Shown here piece by piece: positions 56,852-64,000 of a stretch of DNA of 64,000 nucleotides. The notes under the pieces are model-generated. The model did not search any database. It had not been told where the DNA came from and saw nothing but the letters and a program-made list of their open reading frames with translations. Position numbers and translations under genes: made by a program. Source of the DNA: Pseudoduganella violaceinigra DSM 15887. Lineage in GTDB: Bacteria > Pseudomonadota > Gammaproteobacteria > Burkholderiales > Burkholderiaceae_D. Location: positions 1 through 64,000 of the forward strand of contig NZ_KE384359.1 in assembly GCF_000425385.1 (NCBI RefSeq), in the 5' to 3' direction. How positions within the stretch are numbered: position 1 is the first letter of the stretch; the number at the start of each line of letters is the position of its first letter.

Positions 56852-57085
56852 TCGACACGGGCGGCGGCGGCCGCCCGATTCGTCTATAATCCCGCTCCGC
56901 CGCGAAAATCCCCTCGAATCGTGTAGCGTTTTCGCCAACGCACAAGTTCCTGCTGCGCCGCAACATTGCTTAATAAGCCAGCACGCAAAAATCAGTGTTA
57001 GTGCTCGCACACCGCCGTTCGCCCGTGGTGATTGGAGATAGAAAAAGTCAACAAGAAATCGTGGTCTAAACGAAAAAATTTCACC
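56852..57085. other. Region between pilR and the nrd promoter
   Basis: No gene is seen in the 234 bp after pilR. The region is non-coding in all frames of useful length and becomes AT-richer toward the nrd promoter. No clear terminator hairpin was found after pilR. Confidence 0.4.
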
Positions 57086-57114
57086 TTGTACGATCCGGAT
57101 CCCGTCACTACAAT
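57086..57114 (+). promoter_or_regulatory. Probable sigma-70 promoter of nrdAB
   Basis: TTGTAC (57086-57091) and TACAAT (57109-57114) are separated by exactly 17 bp. The predicted transcription start is near 57121, about 63 bp before nrdA. The -10 hexamer is covered by the first NrdR box, which explains how repression would work. Confidence 0.7.
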
Positions 57115-57151
57115 TAGTGGACGGAATTTGATAGTTCACTAGATATAGTAG
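57105..57151 (+). promoter_or_regulatory. Two NrdR boxes upstream of nrdA
   Basis: Box 1 (57105-57120, tCACTAcaatTAGTGg) and box 2 (57136-57151, tCACTAgatATAGTAg) match the NrdR consensus acaCwAtATaTwGtgt at 12 and 13 of 16 positions respectively. Their starts are 31 bp apart, three helical turns, the arrangement known for NrdR. Box 1 covers the -10, box 2 lies just after the start point. NrdR represses ribonucleotide reductase genes according to dATP/ATP level. Confidence 0.8.
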
Positions 57152-57183
57152 TCATAAACAAATACTGAATACGCGGAGCATAA

Positions 57184-60075
57184 ATGCAATCTACTCAAGA
57201 CATTTCCACCAACCAGGCGCTGCAAGTGCCTGTTTCCGCTGGTGAAACCGCCGGCGGCGTCGCTGTTTCCGCCAGCCAGATGGCCGACTACCGCATCATC
57301 CGCCGCAACGGCGCGGTGGTGGCGTTCGAGCCATCCAAGATTGCCGTGGCCATGACCAAGGCTTTCCTGGCGGTGAACGGCGGCCAGGGTGCGGCTTCCG
57401 CCCGCATCCGTGAGCTGGTGGAAGCGTTGACCAACAACGTGGTGGAGGCCCTGATGCGCCGCCAGCCCGCCGGCGGCACCTTCCATATCGAAGACGTGCA
57501 AGACCAGGTTGAGCTGGCCCTGATGCGCTCGGGCGAACACGACGTGGCCCGCTCCTACGTGCTGTACCGCGCCAAGCACATGGAAGAGCGCCGCCTGAAG
57601 AAGGAAGCGTCCGGTGCCACGGCCGCCGCCGAACCGCAGATCAATGTCACCGAGAACGGCGTCGCCCGTCCGCTGGTGATGCAGGAAGTGCGCGACCTGA
57701 TCGGCGCCGCCTGCAAGGGCCTGGAAAAGCACGTCGATGCCGACGCCATCCTGGCCGAAACCGTGAAGAACCTGTACGACGGCGTGCCGGTCGAAGAACT
57801 GCACAAGTCCGCCATCCTGGCTGCCCGCGCGCTGATGGAAAAGGACCCGGCCTACTCGCAAGTGACGGCCCGCATCCTGCTGCACACCATCCGCAAGGAA
57901 GTATTCGGCAAGGAAGTGCCGCAAGCCGGCGCCGCCGCCGCTTACATCGAGTACTTCCCGCAGTACATCGCCAAGGGCATCGCCGCCGAGCTGCTGAACG
58001 AAGAACTGGGCAAGTTCGACCTGGCCAAGCTGGCCAAGGCCCTGGTGGCCGACCGCGACCTGCAGTTCGGCTACATCGGCCTGCAAACCCTGTACGACCG
58101 CTACTTCCTGCACGTGCGCGATGTGCGCATCGAAATGCCGCAGGCCTTCTACATGCGCGTCGCCATGGGCCTGGCCCTGAACGAAGCGGACCGCGAAGCG
58201 CGCGCCATCGAGTTCTACAACCTGCTGTCGACCTTCGACTTCATGTCGTCGACCCCGACCCTGTTCAACTCCGGCACCCAGCGCTCGCAGCTGTCGTCCT
58301 GCTACCTGACCACCGTGTCGGATGACCTGGAAGGCATCTACGACGCCATCAAGGAAAACGCGCTGCTGGCCAAGTTCGCCGGCGGCCTGGGCAACGACTG
58401 GACCCCGGTGCGCGCCCTGGGCGCCCACATCAAGGGCACCAACGGCAAATCGCAAGGCGTGGTGCCATTCCTGAAAGTGGTGAACGACACCGCCGTGGCG
58501 GTCAACCAGGGCGGCAAGCGCAAGGGCGCGGTCTGCGCCTACCTGGAAACCTGGCACATGGACATCGAGGAATTCCTCGACCTGCGCAAGAACACCGGCG
58601 ACGACCGCCGCCGCACCCACGACATGAACACCGCCAACTGGATCCCAGACCTGTTCATGAAGCGCGTGATGGAAAAGGGCAGCTGGACCCTGTTCTCGCC
58701 GTCCGACGTGCCTGACCTGCACGACAAGTTCGGCAAGGAATTCGAAGAAGCCTACCTGGGCTACGAAGCCAAGGCGGCGCGCGGCGAACTGCGCCTGTTC
58801 AAGAAGATCGAAGCGCTGGACCTGTGGCGCAAGATGCTGTCGATGCTGTTCGAAACCGGCCACCCATGGATCACCTTCAAGGACCCATGCAACATCCGTT
58901 CGCCGCAGCAGCACGTGGGCGTGGTGCACAGCTCGAACCTGTGCACCGAGATCACCCTGAACACCAATGCCGACGAAATCGCCGTCTGCAACCTGGGTTC
59001 GGTGAACCTGCCGGCCCACATGAAGGAAGGCAAGATCGACCACGTCAAGCTGCAGAAGACCATCCGCACCGCAATGCGCATGCTGGACAACGTGATCGAC
59101 ATCAACTACTACGCCGTCGAAAAAGCACGCAACGCCAATATGCGCCACCGTCCGGTCGGCATGGGCGTGATGGGCTTCCAGGACTGCCTGCACATGATGC
59201 GCGTGCCATACGCCTCGATGGAAGCGGTGAACTTCGCCGACACCTCGATGGAAGCGGTGTGCTACTACGCCTACCTGGCTTCGACCGAGCTGGCCGAAGA
59301 ACGCGGCAGGTACGAATCGTACGAAGGCTCCCTGTGGTCGCGCGGCATCCTGCCGCAGGACTCGGTGCGCCTGCTGGCGGAACAGCGCGGCGGCTACCTG
59401 GAGCAGGACCTGTCGTCGGCGATGGACTGGACCCCGGTGCGCGAGCGCATCGCCAAGTTCGGCATGCGTAACTCGAACTGCGTGGCGATCGCTCCGACCG
59501 CGACCATTTCGAACATCATCGGCGTGTCCGCTTGCATCGAGCCGACCTTCCAGAACCTGTACGTGAAGTCCAACCTGTCGGGCGAATTCACCGAGATCAA
59601 CGCCTACCTGGTGCGCGACCTGAAGGCACGCGACCTGTGGGACGAAGTGATGATCGCCGACCTGAAGTACTTCGACGGCTCGCTGAGCAAGATCGACCGC
59701 GCCCCGCAAGACCTGCGCGACATCTACGCCACCGCGTTCGAAGTGTCGCCAAGCTGGCTGGTGGAAGCGGCATCGCGCCGCCAGAAGTGGATCGACCAGG
59801 CCCAGTCGCTGAACATTTACATGGCCGGCGCATCGGGCAAGACGCTGGATGAGACGTATAAGCTGGCATGGCTGCGCGGTTTGAAGACCACCTACTACCT
59901 GCGCACCATCGCCGCCTCGCACATGGAGAAATCCACCACCCGTACCGGCGCCCTGAACGCGGTATCGGCAGCCGTGCCGGTCGCCCCGGCCGCTGTAACG
60001 GCTGAGGCAGATGGCGCCGCCTGCTACCTGCGTCCTGGTGACGACGGTTTCGAAGAGTGCGAAGCCTGCCAGTAA
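57184..60075 (+). CDS. nrdA: Ribonucleotide reductase class Ia, large subunit
   Basis: Reduces ribonucleoside diphosphates to deoxy forms. At 963 residues it is longer than the 761-residue Escherichia coli protein, as is usual in this lineage. An N-terminal ATP-cone (about 34-125, 'RIIRRNGAVVAFEPSKIAVAMTKAFL') gives allosteric on/off control; the next about 130 residues may hold a second cone-like domain. Active-site cysteines are visible in 'LSSCYLTT', 'SNLCTEITL' and 'AVCNLGSVNL'. The C-terminal redox pair is 'CEACQ'. Confidence 0.96.
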   Translation: MQSTQDISTNQALQVPVSAGETAGGVAVSASQMADYRIIRRNGAVVAFEPSKIAVAMTKAFLAVNGGQGAASARIRELVEALTNNVVEALMRRQPAGGTFHIEDVQDQVELALMRSGEHDVARSYVLYRAKHMEERRLKKEASGATAAAEPQINVTENGVARPLVMQEVRDLIGAACKGLEKHVDADAILAETVKNLYDGVPVEELHKSAILAARALMEKDPAYSQVTARILLHTIRKEVFGKEVPQAGAAAAYIEYFPQYIAKGIAAELLNEELGKFDLAKLAKALVADRDLQFGYIGLQTLYDRYFLHVRDVRIEMPQAFYMRVAMGLALNEADREARAIEFYNLLSTFDFMSSTPTLFNSGTQRSQLSSCYLTTVSDDLEGIYDAIKENALLAKFAGGLGNDWTPVRALGAHIKGTNGKSQGVVPFLKVVNDTAVAVNQGGKRKGAVCAYLETWHMDIEEFLDLRKNTGDDRRRTHDMNTANWIPDLFMKRVMEKGSWTLFSPSDVPDLHDKFGKEFEEAYLGYEAKAARGELRLFKKIEALDLWRKMLSMLFETGHPWITFKDPCNIRSPQQHVGVVHSSNLCTEITLNTNADEIAVCNLGSVNLPAHMKEGKIDHVKLQKTIRTAMRMLDNVIDINYYAVEKARNANMRHRPVGMGVMGFQDCLHMMRVPYASMEAVNFADTSMEAVCYYAYLASTELAEERGRYESYEGSLWSRGILPQDSVRLLAEQRGGYLEQDLSSAMDWTPVRERIAKFGMRNSNCVAIAPTATISNIIGVSACIEPTFQNLYVKSNLSGEFTEINAYLVRDLKARDLWDEVMIADLKYFDGSLSKIDRAPQDLRDIYATAFEVSPSWLVEAASRRQKWIDQAQSLNIYMAGASGKTLDETYKLAWLRGLKTTYYLRTIAASHMEKSTTRTGALNAVSAAVPVAPAAVTAEADGAACYLRPGDDGFEECEACQ

Positions 60076-60093
60076 TACAATAGTCATAGTCAA

Positions 60094-60221
60094 AACCGGC
60101 AAAACAGTGTCAGACCCGCCGGGTCTGACACTGGCTGAATAAAGTGCGCGGCTTGAAAAGATCCGCTGGCCGTTGAGCAGGCGGTGTCTGGCCCTCTGGG
60201 TCTGACACCGGTTTACCGGTT
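60094..60221. repeat. Paired-palindrome element, copy 3 (between nrdA and nrdB)
   Basis: Outer repeats AACCGGCAAA (60094-60103) and TTTACCGGTT (60212-60221) differ by one base. Hairpin A (60106-60132) has 12-bp perfect arms AGTGTCAGACCC/GGGTCTGACACT around GCC; hairpin B (60183-60209) has arms with two mismatches. The spacer between the hairpins is longer (50 bp) than in copies 1 and 2 (22 bp). It lies inside the nrdAB operon, so the cell tolerates two strong hairpins between the subunit genes. Confidence 0.8.
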
Positions 60222-60252
60222 CAAAAAAGTAAATCAAAGAGGAAAAAACAAA

Positions 60253-61359
60253 ATGCTATCCTGGGATGATGAAGCCGCGGCAGCACCGCGCCAAACCCCA
60301 CCACTGGGCGCCAACGCCGAAGCCACTGCCGAGCAAGTCGCCCTGCGCGTCAACGCCGACGACAAACGCGTCATCAACGGCCAGACCGACGTCAACCAGC
60401 TGGTCCCGTTCAAATACAAATGGGCCTGGGACAAATACCTGGCCGGCTGCGCCAACCACTGGATGCCGCAGGAAGTGAATATGCAGCGCGACATCGAGCT
60501 GTGGAAGAACCCGAACGGCCTGTCCGAAGACGAGCGCCGCCTGGTCAAGCGCAATCTGGGCTTCTTCGTCACCGCCGACTCCCTGGCCGCGAACAATATC
60601 GTGCTGGGCACCTACCGCCACATCACCGCTCCTGAGTGCCGCCAGTACCTGCTGCGCCAGGCGTTCGAAGAGGCGATCCACACCCACGCCTACCAGTACA
60701 TCGTCGAGTCCTTGGGCCTGGACGAGCAGGAAATCTTCAACGCCTACAACGAAGTGGCGTCGATCCGCGACAAGGACCAGTTCCTGATCCCGTTCATCAA
60801 CGTGCTGACCGACCCGGCCTTCAAGACCGGCACGCTGGAAACCGACCAGCAGCTGCTGAAGTCCCTGATCGTGTTCGCCTGCCTGATGGAAGGCCTGTTC
60901 TTCTACGTCGGCTTCACCCAGATCCTGGCGCTGGGCCGTCAGAACAAGATGATGGGCGCCGCCGAGCAGTACCAGTACATCCTGCGCGACGAATCGATGC
61001 ACTGCAACTTCGGTATTGACCTGATCAACACCATCAAGCTGGAAAACCCGCAACTGTGGACCCCGGCCTTCAAGGACGAGATCAAGGCCCTGTTCCTGCA
61101 GGCCGTGGAACTGGAATACCGCTACGCCGAAGACACCATGCCACGCGGCGTGCTGGGCCTGAACGCCGCCATGTTCAAAGGCTACCTGCGCTTCATCGCC
61201 AACCGCCGTGCGACCCAGATCGGCCTGGAAACCCTGTTCGACCAGGACGAGAATCCATTCCCATGGATGTCGGAAATGATCGACCTGAAGAAGGAACGCA
61301 ACTTCTTCGAAACCCGCGTGACCGAGTACCAGACCGGCGGCGCGTTGAGCTGGGATTAA
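60253..61359 (+). CDS. nrdB: Ribonucleotide reductase class Ia, small subunit
   Basis: A 368-residue diiron protein that makes the tyrosyl radical for NrdA. The metal ligands map to Asp in 'TADSLAAN', Glu and His in 'FEEAIHTHAYQYI', Glu in 'MEGLFFYVGF', and Glu and His in 'RDESMHCNFGIDL'. The radical Tyr aligns with the Tyr of 'HTHAYQYI', so this is class Ia and not the Tyr-less Ic type. ATG 60253 after AGAGGAAAAA was chosen; the longer frame extends into the repeat element. Confidence 0.96.
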   Translation: MLSWDDEAAAAPRQTPPLGANAEATAEQVALRVNADDKRVINGQTDVNQLVPFKYKWAWDKYLAGCANHWMPQEVNMQRDIELWKNPNGLSEDERRLVKRNLGFFVTADSLAANNIVLGTYRHITAPECRQYLLRQAFEEAIHTHAYQYIVESLGLDEQEIFNAYNEVASIRDKDQFLIPFINVLTDPAFKTGTLETDQQLLKSLIVFACLMEGLFFYVGFTQILALGRQNKMMGAAEQYQYILRDESMHCNFGIDLINTIKLENPQLWTPAFKDEIKALFLQAVELEYRYAEDTMPRGVLGLNAAMFKGYLRFIANRRATQIGLETLFDQDENPFPWMSEMIDLKKERNFFETRVTEYQTGGALSWD

Positions 61360-61415
61360 TCTCTCGCGGCATCGTCGCGTGACGCATGGAATGAGTTTCG
61401 TCACGTGAGGAACCC

Positions 61416-61448
61416 AAAGGCCCCTTGGTGAAAACCAAGGGGCCTTTT
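61416..61448 (+). terminator. Strong rho-independent terminator after nrdB
   Basis: A 14-bp perfect stem (AAAGGCCCCTTGGT / ACCAAGGGGCCTTT) is capped by a GAAA tetraloop (61430-61433) and followed by a T-run. GNRA loops are especially stable. It ends the nrdAB operon 57 bp after the stop. Confidence 0.9.
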
Positions 61449-61718
61449 CAATTTGCTGAGAGTGTCAATTGGCCCGCAGCACGTGTTGATATCACTGGAA
61501 CAGTTGAAGGCCGGCAAATCTCGAGTACGGGATCTTGACCGGAAGAGAAGGATCCCAGACTGGTCGACAAGATCAATGAACTGATCGACGCGCGCATGGA
61601 TCCCCGACTTCCGGCATTGGTAAGCGTTTCCCGCTCGCGTGTCGGGCTATAAAGCGTGCCGCCTTAACTTTTGTATAATTTGGCGCCTCGCAATTTCGCC
61701 CTTAATCATCGAGAACCA

Positions 61719-62684
61719 ATGGACGCCACCCCACCAAGCCCAGCCAAGCCAGCCCGCAAATGGCTGCGCGTTGCGATCTACTTGTTTGCCACCGTGGGCT
61801 TGCTGCTCACACTGACGATCGCCTACTTCGCGTTCAGCGCCAAGACTAAACCAGCCGATCGCAGCTTCGATACGAACGAGGCGATCGACGGCATCATGAC
61901 GCGCAACTACGGCAAGTATTCGCCAGCCGATAAAGCCTGGCACTATGTCGACGAGGCGAGACACGAGACCTATCTGGTGACCGTAGTGCAGCAGAAGAAA
62001 GTCAATGGCAAGGAAGGCGATGAGCTCTACCTCGTCACCAGCGGCCGCGTGATCGAATCGAAGGATGGCCCGCTTTCCTTCTACGGCGTGTTCCAGCTTC
62101 GCTATCGCGATGGCCAGCTGCATGAATATGGCGATGCGCGCCGACCCAGCGGCTTCCATCCGGTGACACCGGAGCAGGTCCATTTCGAAGCCCTGAGCGC
62201 CGATGTCTGGGGCTGGGTCGTGAAGCTCCTGACCATCGAAGACGGCGATGGCGAGGCATTCACCACGACGCTCAACGTGGTTCTGGCGCCGCGCGACGAA
62301 CAGATCGCCGTGCTGGGAGAGTTCTATGCTGAATACCAGATTTTAGGGACCGACAACTGCGAGGAAACGGAGCGCTATTACGCCTCCTGGAAAAAAAAGC
62401 AGGATAAGCGGCAACTGGCACCGGCCGAGGGCGAAGGCTCGCCTGAATCTGCCAGCGAAGAGCTCACCGAAGAGGACGTGATGGAACCCCCCAGGTGCAC
62501 CACACTGCAGTGGTCCTATCGTACCGACCCGGTCACCAACGCGACGTTCACGCCTCTGTACATCTCGCGCAAAGCAGGCATGAAGGAAGGCGTGAAAGTG
62601 GATGCGAAAACCTGGAAGGTCATGTTCGATCCAAAGAGCTATACCTACCTGCTGCCTGACGAGTTGAAATACCCGGGCACGTAA
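61719..62684 (+). CDS. Membrane-anchored protein of unknown function
   Basis: A 321-residue protein with one N-terminal membrane helix (about 14-36, 'WLRVAIYLFATVGLLLTLTIAYFAF' in outline) and a large soluble, presumably periplasmic domain. The latter is rich in beta strands and acidic near residues 235-260 ('EGEGSPESASEELTEED'). Two Cys residues ('TDNCEETERYY', 'PPRCTTLQW') could form a disulfide. No family recognised. The ATG at 61719 was chosen because the upstream extension adds a hydrophilic stretch before the membrane segment. About 270 bp without a gene precede it. Confidence 0.6.
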   Translation: MDATPPSPAKPARKWLRVAIYLFATVGLLLTLTIAYFAFSAKTKPADRSFDTNEAIDGIMTRNYGKYSPADKAWHYVDEARHETYLVTVVQQKKVNGKEGDELYLVTSGRVIESKDGPLSFYGVFQLRYRDGQLHEYGDARRPSGFHPVTPEQVHFEALSADVWGWVVKLLTIEDGDGEAFTTTLNVVLAPRDEQIAVLGEFYAEYQILGTDNCEETERYYASWKKKQDKRQLAPAEGEGSPESASEELTEEDVMEPPRCTTLQWSYRTDPVTNATFTPLYISRKAGMKEGVKVDAKTWKVMFDPKSYTYLLPDELKYPGT

Positions 62685-62705
62685 GTAACGGCGGCAAGGT
62701 CCTGT

Positions 62706-63080
62706 TCACCACAGGTGCTTGCCGTCGATCACGGCGACCGCGGCGCTGGCAGCATCGAAGTCATTGAACAGGCACGCGTTGACGACGATGCGGCGCGTGT
62801 GGCTATCCCAGCTTCCGTCCATTTGGAAATCGGGCGAGTCGGTATAGGTGGCGCAGCCGCATTGCGGACAAAAGTGGTGGTTCACCGTCCTGGTGTTCCA
62901 GCGATAGGTGCTTTCGCCGGTTGGCGGCTGCACCAGGTGGAATTGCGCCGGCGCGAAGCTTGCCGTCACGGCGCCGCGCTTGGCGCAGAACGAACACGTG
63001 CAACGTGTGAGTTGAGCGGGGATGTCGCCATCGATTTCGAATGCGGTGGTGCCGCAGTGACAGCTTCCCTGGATAGTCAT
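62706..63080 (-). CDS. GFA-family (CENP-V/GFA) zinc protein
   Basis: A 124-residue protein of the glutathione-dependent formaldehyde-activating family. Zinc-binding motifs are 'GSCHCGTTAFE' (about 6-16), 'TRCTCSFCAKRGA' (about 26-38) and 'HHFCPQCGCATY' (about 69-80). Members bind S-hydroxymethyl-glutathione or related thiol adducts, but most are uncharacterised. It is monocistronic and convergent with the membrane-anchored unknown. Confidence 0.9.
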   Translation of the reverse strand: MTIQGSCHCGTTAFEIDGDIPAQLTRCTCSFCAKRGAVTASFAPAQFHLVQPPTGESTYRWNTRTVNHHFCPQCGCATYTDSPDFQMDGSWDSHTRRIVVNACLFNDFDAASAAVAVIDGKHLW

Positions 63081-63402
63081 GGCCGGCTCCTTGCGATAGA
63101 ACGCACTTCGCGCGGGGAAGCCTCAATGTAGCGCGGATCGCGAGAACGCGAAAAACGCCACAGCGGGAGGAGCGTGCGCGGCCAGCGACAAGGCATTGCT
63201 GCCGCAGGATGTCTGGCAATTCATGCAATATTTCAATACAATAATGTTAATAGGATTAGTCTCATGGAATCCTATGCTGCTTCGCGGCACTCCTCATCCT
63301 TTAGCAGGCATCAATTCGTAACTGAGCAAATAAAGTCGGCGCCGCGTTACGTCTGTTGAGGCTATTGCCATCCCATTCCAAATCCTTAATAAATATCGTT
63401 CG
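63081..63402. other. Intergenic region, AT-rich at right
   Basis: No supported gene. A 61-codon frame at 63174-63359 shows no recognisable content. The right half is AT-rich and probably carries the promoter of the downstream lipoprotein gene; no confident -35/-10 pair was identified. Confidence 0.4.
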
Positions 63403-64000
63403 ATGATGTATCGTTTTCTTTGCGCTATTGCGTTCGTTTTTCTTGCCGGTTGTGGCGGTGCTGACAGCAGCCCCAAGGGCAATACTCCAAATGGGGACTT
63501 GGCCCTCAGTTTTTCCTATAGCTCCGTAGCGTGGCCGTTTGAGCGCTTTTCTCCGCTAAGCATCAAGCCGAATGTCGGTCAATTAGGTAAGAACAAACCG
63601 CATTTCAAGATTGTGTCGGGCCGCCTGCCTGACGGGCTGCAGCTGAATGAACATACCGGCGAAATCTCGGGCGTGCCGACCAGTGTGCAAAATTATGCAA
63701 GCTTGAGTATTGCGATCAGCGTTGAGGGATTTTCTGGCGAATTGAAATCGTCATTTGTGTTCAGCATCTCGGACAGGAATTTCTACTATGGTCCTACGGT
63801 GAGGTTGCAACTGGGTGAGACTATTCCGTCGAAGAAATTGACTCCCGGTAGTTGGAACGCGCAGGAAAATCCACAGCCCAATGGCGCCAAGATTACGTTC
63901 AGCATTGATCCAGCGACGCCGCTTCCAGCAGGATTGAATCTCAATACCGCGACAGGCGAAATTAGCGGAACGCCGACGGAGCTTTCCCCCACGGCCAAAG
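63403..64000 (+). CDS. Ig-like repeat lipoprotein (3' end beyond window)
   Basis: The frame is open from ATG 63403 to the window edge (199 codons), so the gene is partial. It starts with a lipoprotein signal (lipobox 'LAGC', Cys18). Two putative-Ig (He_PIG) units are visible by their closing motif: 'LPDGLQLNEHTGEISGVPTS' and 'LPAGLNLNTATGEISGTPTE'. Repeats of this kind build long surface stalks or adhesins. GC content is lower than the window average, suggesting recent acquisition. The full length and the C-terminal function cannot be seen. Confidence 0.8.
   Translation, partial: MMYRFLCAIAFVFLAGCGGADSSPKGNTPNGDLALSFSYSSVAWPFERFSPLSIKPNVGQLGKNKPHFKIVSGRLPDGLQLNEHTGEISGVPTSVQNYASLSIAISVEGFSGELKSSFVFSISDRNFYYGPTVRLQLGETIPSKKLTPGSWNAQENPQPNGAKITFSIDPATPLPAGLNLNTATGEISGTPTELSPTAK

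Noticed and set aside
57139..60237. 1032-codon minus-strand frame opposite nrdA
   Set aside because: A shadow frame of nrdA, rich in His, Val and Gln, with no family features.
63174..63359. 61-codon ORF before the Ig-like lipoprotein
   Set aside because: No ribosome site, no recognisable composition, and it spans an AT-rich region likely to be the promoter of the next gene.

Overview
The window looks like chromosome from a GC-rich betaproteobacterium of the Oxalobacteraceae, close to Massilia, Duganella or Pseudoduganella. This is inferred from protein style and context, not from an rRNA gene, because none is present. The clues are the ypjD-PP0621-pilS-pilR order, a long class Ia NrdA, a PEP-CTERM protein, a SWIB protein with a histone H1-like tail, a TorF-type porin, and paired palindromes of the GTGTCTGACCC...GGGTCAGACAC kind. 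No tRNA, rRNA, CRISPR array, prophage or intact insertion sequence was seen.

Layout. 0-2.9 kb: lower-GC accessory DNA with a DUF3304 lipoprotein, then an SdpR-like ArsR repressor with a 13-bp-arm palindromic operator in front of a methyltransferase and an SRPBCC gene. 2.8-6.7 kb: argH, an NTF2-like secreted protein, a GNAT gene broken by two frameshifts, and a lipoprotein cyanophycinase. 6.7-12.0 kb: an uncharacterised envelope cassette (DUF4331 protein, small lipoprotein, TPR protein, HupE/UreJ membrane protein with an EF-hand loop) that meets a convergent ECF sigma/anti-sigma pair with no gap. 12-18 kb: M64 peptidase and topoisomerase IV (parC, parE), punctuated by two paired-palindrome elements. 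18-28 kb: a response regulator, a TorF porin and the complete kdpFABCDE potassium-uptake operon, preceded by TTTACACC direct repeats and a 30-codon ORF coupled to kdpF.

28-38.5 kb: MoxR ATPase, acetyltransferase and VWA protein; a large ImpA-type metalloprotease; two c-type cytochromes; a Tat-exported molybdenum hydroxylase pair; and three small unknown genes, two of whose upstream regions share a 42-bp motif. 38.5-49 kb: DUF1841, rppH, proS, a lytic transglycosylase, a PEP-CTERM trypsin-like protease with a sigma-54-like promoter, two MFS transporters, the SWIB protein and ffh. 49-57 kb: M48 peptidase, a SsuABC/TauABC-like importer, ypjD, a PP0621 protein and pilS-pilR. 57-61.5 kb: nrdA-nrdB behind a promoter with two NrdR boxes in textbook spacing, with a third paired-palindrome element between the genes and a strong terminator after them. 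61.5-64 kb: a membrane-anchored unknown, a GFA-family enzyme, and a lower-GC Ig-like lipoprotein cut by the window end.

The most promising uncharacterised unit is the DUF4331/lipoprotein/TPR/HupE plus ECF sigma/anti-sigma cassette. Next are the three small genes at 37.4-38.5 kb with their shared promoter-like motif.
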